Below, in pieces: positions 1 to 6,867 of a stretch of 32,202 nucleotides of DNA. The first letter of the stretch is position 1, and each line of letters starts with the position of its first letter. A model generated the notes under the pieces. That model searched no databases. It worked only from the letters and a program-made list of their open reading frames with translations, and had not been told where the DNA came from. Source of the stretch: Deltaproteobacteria bacterium. GTDB taxonomy: Bacteria; Desulfobacterota; Syntrophia; Syntrophales; UBA2210. The stretch covers positions 1 to 32,202 of the forward strand of contig JAFGBH010000032.1 in the NCBI GenBank assembly GCA_016933215.1, written 5' to 3'. A program made the translations under genes and the position numbers.

Positions 1-226
1 CCACGAGAAAAAGAACAAGCAGAAACAGACCTCCCCCCACGTAATACTTTTCGCGATTGGTAAGCTTCAATTTCATCAGGATATTCAAAAGACCGGACTT
101 CTCCCTTTTCGGATGGGTGAGGCCTACGATACCGGTGTAATTGCCGGACGACTTTTCATTACGAATAATATCAAGCAACTTTTCTGTTGATGTAATCTTT
201 TCCCGAGAAGGCACTGTGGTTCCCAT
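1..226 (-). CDS. Hypothetical membrane protein, 5' part only
   Basis: An open frame begins at an ATG (complement of 224-226) and runs off the left edge without a stop, giving 75 codons of N-terminus. The first ~60 residues are charged and look cytoplasmic (for example EKLLDIIRNEK and THPKREKSG); from about residue 64 a Gly/Leu/Val-rich hydrophobic stretch (VGGGLFLLVLFLV) looks like the start of a membrane span. That topology, a short cytoplasmic tail and then a membrane anchor, is seen in many bitopic proteins, including secretion and pilus components, but I do not recognise the family. There is no strong ribosome binding site, so the start could be wrong. It is divergent from polX, across the gap that holds repeat copy A. 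Confidence 0.5.
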   Translation of the reverse strand, partial: MGTTVPSREKITSTEKLLDIIRNEKSSGNYTGIVGLTHPKREKSGLLNILMKLKLTNREKYYVGGGLFLLVLFLV

Positions 227-288
227 CTTTTATAATGTAAATATGATGATACCAATGATTAAAAAACGCAGTTCCGATTTCCTATTGA

Positions 289-404
289 ACCCTTCACAAC
301 AAATTGCGGGAAATCTTCGATTGTTAAGGAAAATGTTTATTTTTTATTCACTCGCACACCCCGCTGCAAGCAACGGGGAATGCGCTCGCTGTTCAATTCA
401 GCAT
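289..404 (+). repeat. Dispersed hairpin repeat, copy A (short form)
   Basis: The copy has the same order of blocks as copies B and C: a degenerate first hairpin (cacaacaaattgcggg), then TCTTCGATTGTTAAGGAAAA, a T-rich stretch, CACTCGC, a second GC-rich hairpin (CCCCGCTGCAAGCAACGGGG) and the tail GCTCGCTGTTCAATTCAGC. The last 20 or so bases match copy B exactly. It lacks the extra hairpins inserted in copy B. The first hairpin has lost several of its G:C pairs, so this copy looks partly decayed. Confidence 0.75.
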
Positions 405-428
405 TGCGATAATCCTCAGTTTTCATCT

Positions 429-569
429 TCACCGTCGCCATATAAATGTCTCAAAACGCCTAAGCAATATTTTATTGTGGGGGGCGGGAATAATTCCTTT
501 AGCTATGTAGTTTCTTACCGTCGCGGCAGAAATCCCGAGAAGCTCTACGGCATAAAAACTATATTGCAA
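429..569 (-). pseudogene. Possible remnant of a small helix-turn-helix (MerR/excisionase-like) gene
   Basis: The minus strand reads 46 codons from a TTG (complement of 567-569) to a TGA (complement of 429-431), with an upstream in-frame TAG two codons before. The product contains AVELLGISAATVRNYIAKG, which fits the pattern of a MerR/AlpA-type helix-turn-helix (residues ~7-28), followed by a basic aromatic tail (LLRRFETFIWRR). There is no ATG, no ribosome binding site, and the frame is short and next to a repeat, so I read it as a fragment of a regulator or excisionase. It could equally be a chance open frame. Confidence 0.28.
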
Positions 570-802
570 CAGCTACTTTTAATGATAACCGTTTGTCATG
601 TTCCTGATGATTCTATACTGCTTCCCAACCTTCCGGTGAGTGTGAATTTAACGAACATTTCATTCAATGTCAAATTTTAATCCTTCTTTCACAATATAAT
701 TCCCTTAATAATTAAAGTTATAGATTAATGGGCACATGGCAGGGCACACCGTCTCTCAAATCACCGCTTTCATCAGAGAAACATACATGTTAGATTACTG
801 AT

Positions 803-2533
803 ATGAGCCAAGAAATTATCACCAAGAAAGATGTTATGCGTGTTCTTGAAGAAATCGCCACACTGCTTGAGCTCAAAGGAGAAAACCCTTTCAAGTCAAG
901 GGCATACTATGCCGCAGCACGTAGCATCGAAACGACGGATATCGATCTTGCGTCACTTGTCGAGGAGGGAAGACTTTCCTCCATGAAAGGTATTGGAAAG
1001 GCCCTGGAGCAAAAGATCACGGAGTTTGTCACGACGGGCAAACTCGAGTATTATGAAAAGCTCAAGGCATCAATCCCGCCCGGACTGATGGAGATGTTAA
1101 GAATTCAGCACCTGGGCCCCAAAAAGATCAACGCCCTCTATGAAAAATTGAGGGTCACCACCATCGGTGAGTTGGAATATGCATGCCTGGAAAACAGGCT
1201 CGTTGAGCTTCCCGGATTTGGCGATAAAACACAGAGCAAGATCTTGTCGGGAATCGAACTCCTTAAAAAATATAATGAACGGTATCTCTTTGCCGAAATT
1301 ATTGAAACTGCTGAGGCGCTTCTCACAAGTATTCGGGGCAATACGTGCGTGATTCGTTCCAGCATTGCCGGGTCCCTTCGACGATTGAACGAAACGGCCA
1401 AAGATATCGACATCGTTGCCTCAACCGATGATTCGCCCAACCTTTCTGAGCACTTTGCCGCCCTTCCCGAGATAGAAACGATCACGGCACGGGGAGACAC
1501 AAAGGTAAGCGTTACGCTCAAATCGGGCGTCAACGTCGACCTGAGAATCGTAACAGACGATGAATTTCCCTACGCCCTCCATCACTTTACGGGAAGCAAA
1601 GAACACAATATAGCCATGAGAGGCAGGGCAAAGACAAAGGGAATTAAGATAAACGAATACGGCCTCTTCGGAGAAGCAGGTCCTATGCCATGTAAAAGCG
1701 AGGAGGAGATATTCTCCACGCTTGGCCTTACCTACATAGCTCCCGAATTGAGAGAAAATATGGGCGAGATAGAAGCGGCGGAAAAGGGTGAAATGCCGGA
1801 GCTTATAGAAGAAAGTGATGTCCGAGGCCTTTTTCATATTCATACAAATGCGAGTGACGGTTCTGATTCCCTTGAAGAAATTGTCGCCGCGGCCAAGAAA
1901 ATGGGTCTGGAGTACATCGGAATTTCAGACCACAGCAGGTCCGCCTATTACGCCGGGGGTCTTTCCGTCGATCAGATACGAAAACAGCACAAAGAAATAG
2001 ATGCAATCAATGCCCGGGAAATCGAATTCCATATATTCAAGGGTATCGAGGCCGATATACTCACCGATGGAAGTCTCGATTATCCCAACGATATTTTATC
2101 TACCTTCGACTTTGTCATAGGGGCGATACATTCCAATTTCTCAATGACAGAAAATGAGATGACTCTCCGTATCATGAAGGCCCTCGACAACCCTTGCCTA
2201 ACCATGCTGGCCCACCCCACGGGGAGGCTTCTCCTTGCCCGCGAACCATACCCCGTCGACCTGGAAAAGATAATAGAACATGCCTCCAAGCGAAAGACGA
2301 TACTCGAGCTTAACGCAAATCCACACAGGCTTGACCTTGACTGGAGGTTCTGCCGATATGCCGGGAAGAAAGATGTCAAAATAGCAATCAATCCCGATGC
2401 CCACACTATTGAGGGACTCAAACACTTCAAACTCGGTATCAACATAGCAAGAAAGGGCTGGATCACATCAGCGGACTGCATTAACTGCCTTGAAAGAAAA
2501 GAGATCGAGAGATTGTTTTTCCAAAAACAGTAA
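803..2533 (+). CDS. polX: Family X DNA polymerase with PHP domain (PolX)
   Basis: This is a 576-residue bacterial/archaeal PolX, a gap-filling polymerase of base-excision repair fused to a PHP hydrolase that in studied members gives 3'-end processing and 3'-5' exonuclease activity. Residues ~1-155 hold the helix-hairpin-helix-rich 8-kDa region (LSSMKGIGKALEQKI; LVELPGFGDKTQ). The nucleotidyltransferase motif follows: GSLRR at 190-194, catalytic acidic pair D201 and D203 in DIDIV, and third Asp D246 in NVDLRIV. The PHP domain starts near 340 with HIHTNASDG (345-353) and includes DHSRS, GIEADI, AHPTGR and NPDAH motifs with the expected metal-binding His and Asp residues. Length matches the family (about 570). 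The start lacks a good ribosome binding site but the N-terminus aligns with the family. It stands alone, with 217 bases before the next gene. Confidence 0.95.
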   Translation: MSQEIITKKDVMRVLEEIATLLELKGENPFKSRAYYAAARSIETTDIDLASLVEEGRLSSMKGIGKALEQKITEFVTTGKLEYYEKLKASIPPGLMEMLRIQHLGPKKINALYEKLRVTTIGELEYACLENRLVELPGFGDKTQSKILSGIELLKKYNERYLFAEIIETAEALLTSIRGNTCVIRSSIAGSLRRLNETAKDIDIVASTDDSPNLSEHFAALPEIETITARGDTKVSVTLKSGVNVDLRIVTDDEFPYALHHFTGSKEHNIAMRGRAKTKGIKINEYGLFGEAGPMPCKSEEEIFSTLGLTYIAPELRENMGEIEAAEKGEMPELIEESDVRGLFHIHTNASDGSDSLEEIVAAAKKMGLEYIGISDHSRSAYYAGGLSVDQIRKQHKEIDAINAREIEFHIFKGIEADILTDGSLDYPNDILSTFDFVIGAIHSNFSMTENEMTLRIMKALDNPCLTMLAHPTGRLLLAREPYPVDLEKIIEHASKRKTILELNANPHRLDLDWRFCRYAGKKDVKIAINPDAHTIEGLKHFKLGINIARKGWITSADCINCLERKEIERLFFQKQ

Positions 2534-2660
2534 TATTTTTTACCGACACCCCATAGATTATTTTGCACATTTATGAAGGTAACATATCAATAGTATTGAC
2601 TTTTATTTTTTATTACGGCATGGGCTTCTATTTCATATCTATCCTATCATTATTTTTTTA

Positions 2661-2690
2661 TTGACAAAAACAGCACTTAACCAATATAAG
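2661..2690 (+). promoter_or_regulatory. Sigma-70-type promoter for the acyl-CoA dehydrogenase gene
   Basis: A perfect -35 hexamer TTGACA (2661-2666) and a 5/6 -10 hexamer TATAAG (2685-2690) are separated by 18 bases. They lie 61 bases before the start codon at 2751, which is preceded by a strong GGAGGAAA ribosome binding site. Confidence 0.55.
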
Positions 2691-2750
2691 TTTCCGAAAT
2701 GTATCTTATTTACTGTTTAAATCAGGGGAGCAATCGACGGAGGAAATACA

Positions 2751-3893
2751 ATGGATTTTGAGTTACCGGAAGAGATGAGAATGCTGAGTGATATGGCGTA
2801 CAAATTCGCCCAGGCTGAGGTAGCACCGCTATCGGAGAAGTGTGATGAAGAAGAGAAATATACCGAAGAGATTAGGAAAAAGGCAGCGGAAAACGGCCTT
2901 GTGGGCGCATGGATTCCTGAAGAGTATGGCGGTTCCGGAGTGGGCATCCTGGGAAATGCCATAGTTACGGAGCAGCTTTCAAGGGTTGATATGGGCATCG
3001 GTCTTAATATTGTTGCTGCAGGATTCGGCTGTGAGGCGATCTATTATTTCGGTTCGGAGGAACAGAAACAGGAGTATCTGCCTCCGGTCTGCAGTGGTGA
3101 AAAGGTATGTGCCGGGGCATATACGGAACCCAACGCGGGAACCGATGTGGCCGGATATAAGACGAGGGCCGTGAAAGACGGCAATGATTATGTAATAAAT
3201 GGGAGCAAAATGTTCATCACGAACGGGACAGTTTGTGACTTCATGGTATGCCAATGCATTACGAACCCGGATGAAAAAGTTCACCGGAGTTTCGGCCAGA
3301 TAATAGTTCCTGCCGATGCATCGGGCATTACGAGGACGAAAATTCATGGTAAAATGGGAATCAGGGCGAGCGATACGGCGGAAATTGCCCTGGAAGATGT
3401 CAGGGTCCCCCAAGAAAACCTTATCGGCGAAGACGGACGGGGATTCTACCAGTTAATGCATTTCTTTGATATTACGAGAATCATGGTGGCAGGTCAGGCG
3501 CTTGGCCTTTCCCAGGCATGCCTCGATGAATCCATCAAATACTCCAAAGAAAGAACGGTCTTCGGAAAACCGATTGCCTCTTTCCAGCTTACCATGCAGA
3601 AGCTCACCGAGATGGCGATACGAATAGAGGCCCTGAGAAACCTTGTCTATAAAGCCGCATGGTCCGTTGATGTCGGCAAACCGGATTTTCATTTGGCCGC
3701 AATGGCCAAGTACTACGGAGGCCAGACTGCTGTATACTGTGCAAATGCAGCAGTTGAGATTCATGGAGGATACGGATATATCAATGAATACAAGGTCCAA
3801 AAATGGTACCGGGATGCCAAGATTCTCGAGCTCTATGAGGGAACAAAAGAGGCCGAGATAATGACAATTGGAAAGGTGTTGCAATCCCGATAA
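2751..3893 (+). CDS. Acyl-CoA dehydrogenase
   Basis: This is a 380-residue FAD-dependent acyl-CoA dehydrogenase, which oxidises an acyl-CoA to the trans-2-enoyl-CoA and passes electrons to ETF. Family landmarks are in order: the N-terminal helical domain; the FAD-binding beta domain with YTEPNAGTDVAG (expected TEPxAGSD) and MFITNG; GKMGIRASDTAEI; and the C-terminal helical domain with RTVFGKPIASFQ and EIHGGYGYINEY. The general base of short/medium-chain members is present as E363 in LYEGTKEAE, so it should be active and is not one of the Asp-type dienoyl-CoA enzymes. Start: GGAGGAAA lies 5 bases upstream. No ETF, thiolase or CoA-ligase gene is adjacent, so the chain length and pathway cannot be told from context. 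Confidence 0.93.
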   Translation: MDFELPEEMRMLSDMAYKFAQAEVAPLSEKCDEEEKYTEEIRKKAAENGLVGAWIPEEYGGSGVGILGNAIVTEQLSRVDMGIGLNIVAAGFGCEAIYYFGSEEQKQEYLPPVCSGEKVCAGAYTEPNAGTDVAGYKTRAVKDGNDYVINGSKMFITNGTVCDFMVCQCITNPDEKVHRSFGQIIVPADASGITRTKIHGKMGIRASDTAEIALEDVRVPQENLIGEDGRGFYQLMHFFDITRIMVAGQALGLSQACLDESIKYSKERTVFGKPIASFQLTMQKLTEMAIRIEALRNLVYKAAWSVDVGKPDFHLAAMAKYYGGQTAVYCANAAVEIHGGYGYINEYKVQKWYRDAKILELYEGTKEAEIMTIGKVLQSR

Positions 3894-3973
3894 GGCGAGA
3901 CTGAGTGACTTCCACTCCGTAAAGAGAGGAGAGGCGTCATTCCTTTTTCATTAAAAACAGAAAGGAACAAATC

Positions 3974-4252
3974 ATGACTCTTACAAAAGCAGAACTTGTA
4001 AAAAATCTTCACACCAATACTAAATTTTCAAAAGAACGGTGTTCGGAGCTGGTCGAATCGGTATTCGAGCTCATGAAAAAAGAGCTTGAAAGCGGAAATG
4101 ATGTACTCATATCGGGCTTTGGAAAATGGTCGGTCCGTAAGAAAAACCCCCGCAAGGGAAGAAATCCCCAGACAGGTCAAGAGCTCATGCTCGATGCCCG
4201 CAGGGTAGTCACGTTCAAATGCTCTCGAAAGCTGAAAGAAATAGTAAACTGA
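3974..4252 (+). CDS. Integration host factor / HU-family DNA-bending protein
   Basis: This is a 92-residue DNABII protein that binds and bends DNA as a dimer. It has the usual N-terminal helices (LTKAELVKNL...ELVESVFELMKKELESGNDVLISGFGKW, quoted in parts) and the DNA-embracing arm with R-NPQTGQEL around residues 63-70; the Pro that intercalates in the minor groove is in RNPQTG. The MTLTKAELV start and VRKKNPRKGRNPQTG arm resemble IHF-alpha more than HU. A good ribosome binding site (AAAGGAACAAATC) precedes the ATG. It lies 80 bases after the acyl-CoA dehydrogenase gene. Whether it is the alpha or beta IHF subunit, or a homodimeric variant, cannot be settled from this window. Confidence 0.92.
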   Translation: MTLTKAELVKNLHTNTKFSKERCSELVESVFELMKKELESGNDVLISGFGKWSVRKKNPRKGRNPQTGQELMLDARRVVTFKCSRKLKEIVN

Positions 4253-4293
4253 TATTTTTGGGATACAGATACTTGGATAATACAACAGAGTAA

Positions 4294-4322
4294 TTAACGG
4301 AAGCCTCAGCCTCTCCCGTTAA
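4294..4322. other. Inverted repeat after the IHF gene
   Basis: A 7-base perfect stem TTAACGG / CCGTTAA encloses a 15-base loop, 42 bases after the IHF stop codon. It has no T-run on either side, so it is not a standard intrinsic terminator; it could stabilise the 3' end of the IHF message. Confidence 0.35.
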
Positions 4323-4410
4323 CGCTCAGCGCCCGGTCTGCTTTTGTCAAGCCTTGTCCCTTCAGCGCGTCTAAAATGAAAAAGGAGCCGTTGCCCGATA
4401 TGCGCCATAT

Positions 4411-4439
4411 GCCCGGCAGACATATCTGCCTGTCGGGCC
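4411..4439. other. GC-rich hairpin next to an A-run
   Basis: GCCCGGCAG pairs with CTGTCGGGC (one G:T), and an alternative inner stem GGCAGA/TCTGCC with a CATA loop is also perfect, so two structures compete. Eight A residues follow on the plus strand (4441-4448), which is the wrong base for a plus-strand terminator; on the minus strand the T-run would come before the stem. Confidence 0.4.
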
Positions 4440-4526
4440 GAAAAAAAACATGTAATATTTTGATAACAAGGTATATATCCCCGATAACTCGTGTATTTCA
4501 AATCATTGATGCATATCCCGTCGTCC

Positions 4527-4573
4527 AAATTATTTAGATACCGAATAACCTCCCTAACCGATCTAAATTATTT
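4527..4573. promoter_or_regulatory. Spaced AT-rich inverted repeat upstream of the PilZ promoter
   Basis: AAATTATTTAGAT (4527-4539) and ATCTAAATTATTT (4561-4573) are inverted copies with one mismatch, 21 bases apart. The right arm ends about 45 bases before the -35 hexamer of the downstream promoter, a position compatible with an activator or an additional repressor site. No regulator is recognised. Confidence 0.3.
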
Positions 4574-4617
4574 CGCTCTTATCTTTCGAAAAACCTAACA
4601 AACACCCTATTTTTTTC

Positions 4618-4646
4618 TTGACTATATATTGTGTATGTTTTATAAA
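4618..4646 (+). promoter_or_regulatory. Sigma-70-type promoter for the PilZ / HD-GYP operon
   Basis: The -35 hexamer TTGACT (4618-4623) and -10 hexamer TATAAA (4641-4646) are exactly 17 bases apart, each 5/6 to consensus. Transcription would start near 4653, leaving a leader of about 85 bases before the ATG at 4738. The hexamers sit within the near-perfect palindrome described in the next entry, as expected for repressor control. Confidence 0.65.
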
Positions 4647-4665
4647 AATACACAATATATAGTAT
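4619..4665 (+). promoter_or_regulatory. Tandem NrdR-like boxes in a near-perfect palindrome
   Basis: Box 1 is TGACTATATATTGTGT (4619-4634) and box 2 ACACAATATATAGTAT (4650-4665). Both cores fit the published NrdR consensus core CWATATATWG exactly, and the boxes start 31 bases apart, the three-helical-turn spacing typical of NrdR sites. Together they form a 16-base perfect inverted repeat (4621-4636 with 4648-4663). Box 1 overlaps the -35 hexamer and box 2 lies just after the -10. The nrdD promoter in this window has the same layout, which supports the call. The box assignment is by eye; the NrdR protein itself is not encoded here. Confidence 0.7.
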
Positions 4666-4737
4666 TTCTAAGATGGGGTATTGTATATAAAGGTATAGTC
4701 GGCAGGAATTCTAACACCTTGTTGCGGGAAGTGAAAG

Positions 4738-6867
4738 ATGGGGGTACCAAGAAAAAAGGCGAGGGTGTATCCTGTATCAGAAAAACCGATGTCGGAAAAA
4801 CAATCTCTCGAATCAATAGTAGCTCCATGGCTTTTTAAACATATTGAACTGATCGACCGCCTTGATTCCGCTCCTAAGATCAATCATAAAAAACTGATTA
4901 ACATTTTAAACCACCTGCACTTCACCGACGGGCATCTCTTTGTCCATATGAAAGAGATTCAATACGGCGAAGACTTACTCATACCGGTGCTTTCTGATCC
5001 ATGCTACGATGGCATCATTACCTGTCGATGGGTGAATGATCAGCGTTACGATCTTGAAAAGTACCGTCTTCTGAACCTCGTTATTCTTGATGGTCTTTCC
5101 GTGCTATTAGCTCCAGCAATCCTCGAAAGCAGTGACAGAGAATCCTTCAGCATTCGACAACCTGACACAGTCTATGTCCTAGGAAAGCGGAAGGCAAAAA
5201 GATACTACTGCCATGGTGTACATGCCGAGTTGATTCAGAACGGTTTTGCGGCTAACGGTTTCTTATTGGATTTCAATGCCCTGGCCTTTCGCATCAGGGT
5301 AACTCCGAACCCCGATTTTTCTTTTCACTGGTTTAATCCTGAAGCAGCGGCCACGATAAATCTGTACCGTAAAGACAAACTGATCTTTTCAGGTGCCTGT
5401 AAATACATTCGCCAGACCAGCAGCATCGTGGAGAAAGAAATCGTATTTGCCCCCGTTGATAATGAGATCAGCCGAATTAAGAAAAAAAGAAAGCGCAGTA
5501 ATCGTCTGCAACTGACACCATCACCGAGCGTATCCTTTTTCCATCCTTTCTTCAAAAAGAAAGTACAGAGAGATATTCATGATATATCGATAACAGGATT
5601 CTCTGTACACGAATTCGCTGAGCAGGGAGTTTTGGTTCCCGGAATGATTCTACCTAAAATGGAAATTAATTTTTCCGGCAGCTTGAAAATAAAATGTGCC
5701 GCACAGGTTATTTATTGCAAAAAGGAAAAAAAGGGACTGGTACGCTGCGGCTTGGTCATTCTTGATATGAACTTCCCCTCATATGGTAAGCTTAGCAACA
5801 TTCTCATAAGCGTTATAGACTCCCGTATTCGTATCTCTGATGAAGTAGATCTTGATGCACTGTGGAAATTCTTCTTTGATGCAAATTTCATCTATTCAAA
5901 AAAATATAAATCCATTCAATTATATCGAAATGATTTCAAAAAAACATATGGAAGGCTCTACAGGGACAACCCTGAAATCGCACAGCATTTAACCTACCAG
6001 AAGAACGGTCAGATTTATGGCCACGTCTCCATGGTCAGGGCATACCAGGAAGCCTGGATGATTCATCATCTTGCTGCAAAACCGATGGGCAAAAAACATA
6101 CCGGTCTTCCTATTCTCAAGCAACTCCTGAATTACTTTGACGGTATTTACAGACTACCGTCGGTTAAAATGTCCCATATGATATTTTATTTCCGCTCACA
6201 AAACAGGTTTATGAAGCTCTTCTTCGGCGGTTTTGCACGAGACCTCGATAATCTGAATGCCTGTTCCATGGACCTCTTCGCCTACGATACTTATAAAACC
6301 GCCTCTTCGCAAAACAGCCTTCCCGACGAGTGGACGCTAAACAAGTTCGATAAGTCAGATCTGTTGCAATTGGAGCACTTTTACCGAAATCACTCGGGGG
6401 GACTTCTTCTAAATGTTCTCAAACTTGGAGACGGAAATCCATGCGATGAGCCTTTGGAAAAGGTCTATGCACGGCAGGATCTTATACGCAAATCAACCGC
6501 CTATTCGCTTCGCTTTAAGGATCGGTTACAGGCAGCAATGATTGTCAATCAATCAGACTTAGGCCTCAATCTCTCGGAGCTTTTAAATGGAATAAAGATT
6601 ATCGTAACAGATTCCCGAGAACTGCCGTGGGACGTTCTCTCGAGTGCCATTTCTCAACTTGCACCTGTGTATAATATTGACAGCGTGCCGATCATGATTT
6701 ACCCTCACACCTACCTTGAGGAACGAGGAATTTCGTATGAAAAGCAATATCTGATGTGGATCCTCGACACCCAATATGGGAAAGAGTACCTGGAATACAT
6801 GCAGGAAAGAACGAAGCTGAAAATTCGCTATCTCGTTAAATTTCTCATTGAGAAGTTATTAAAATAA
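4738..6867 (+). CDS. Two-PilZ-domain protein with a C-terminal GNAT/acyltransferase-like region
   Basis: This 709-residue protein has no membrane span or signal peptide and is probably cytoplasmic. I see two PilZ-like segments, the usual c-di-GMP receptor fold. The first (~145-235) has the RxxxR switch (R151, R155) but a degenerate second motif (DFNALA, 178-183). The second (~248-350) has a good DxSxxG motif (DISITG, 282-287) after a basic run where RxxxR has become KxxxR (K252, R256; RKRSNR at 251-256). Residues ~370-690 contain pieces that look like a GNAT/acyltransferase fold, notably QIYGHVSMVRAYQEAWMIHH and LRFKDRLQAAMIVNQSD, possibly two copies; the substrate is unknown. The start at 4738 has a GGAAGTGAAAG site; an ATG at 4789 is an alternative. 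The stop overlaps the next start (TAATG), so the two genes are translationally coupled. It is transcribed from the NrdR-boxed promoter. The PilZ call is motif-based and moderately sure; the acyltransferase part is less so. Confidence 0.7.
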   Translation: MGVPRKKARVYPVSEKPMSEKQSLESIVAPWLFKHIELIDRLDSAPKINHKKLINILNHLHFTDGHLFVHMKEIQYGEDLLIPVLSDPCYDGIITCRWVNDQRYDLEKYRLLNLVILDGLSVLLAPAILESSDRESFSIRQPDTVYVLGKRKAKRYYCHGVHAELIQNGFAANGFLLDFNALAFRIRVTPNPDFSFHWFNPEAAATINLYRKDKLIFSGACKYIRQTSSIVEKEIVFAPVDNEISRIKKKRKRSNRLQLTPSPSVSFFHPFFKKKVQRDIHDISITGFSVHEFAEQGVLVPGMILPKMEINFSGSLKIKCAAQVIYCKKEKKGLVRCGLVILDMNFPSYGKLSNILISVIDSRIRISDEVDLDALWKFFFDANFIYSKKYKSIQLYRNDFKKTYGRLYRDNPEIAQHLTYQKNGQIYGHVSMVRAYQEAWMIHHLAAKPMGKKHTGLPILKQLLNYFDGIYRLPSVKMSHMIFYFRSQNRFMKLFFGGFARDLDNLNACSMDLFAYDTYKTASSQNSLPDEWTLNKFDKSDLLQLEHFYRNHSGGLLLNVLKLGDGNPCDEPLEKVYARQDLIRKSTAYSLRFKDRLQAAMIVNQSDLGLNLSELLNGIKIIVTDSRELPWDVLSSAISQLAPVYNIDSVPIMIYPHTYLEERGISYEKQYLMWILDTQYGKEYLEYMQERTKLKIRYLVKFLIEKLLK

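Larger units (their letters stand above)
227..802. other. Intergenic region between a leftward membrane-protein gene and polX
   Basis: This stretch of 576 bases has no convincing intact gene. The 179-codon open frame on the plus strand from 141 crosses the start of the leftward gene and the repeat, has no recognisable motifs and is taken as chance. The region holds repeat copy A (289-404) and a possible remnant of a small helix-turn-helix gene on the minus strand (429-569). I see nothing specific in 570-802 apart from AT-rich sequence; no promoter for polX stands out. Confidence 0.6.
4253..4737. other. AT-rich intergenic region with several inverted repeats
   Basis: No gene is supported in these 485 bases; the short leftward frame at 4319-4528 has no motifs or ribosome binding site. 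The region holds an inverted repeat TTAACGG/CCGTTAA (4294-4322) just after the IHF gene, a GC-rich hairpin followed by an A-run (4411-4448), a second inverted repeat (4527-4573), the promoter and NrdR-like boxes (4618-4665), and the leader of the PilZ gene. Confidence 0.6.

Noticed and set aside
141-680. 179-codon plus-strand open frame
   Set aside because: It crosses the start of the leftward gene at 226 and repeat copy A, has no ribosome binding site and shows no protein-like pattern.
4411-4448. Hairpin as an intrinsic terminator for the IHF gene
   Set aside because: The stem is followed by A residues on the plus strand, and on the minus strand the T-run precedes the stem, so it does not fit either direction.
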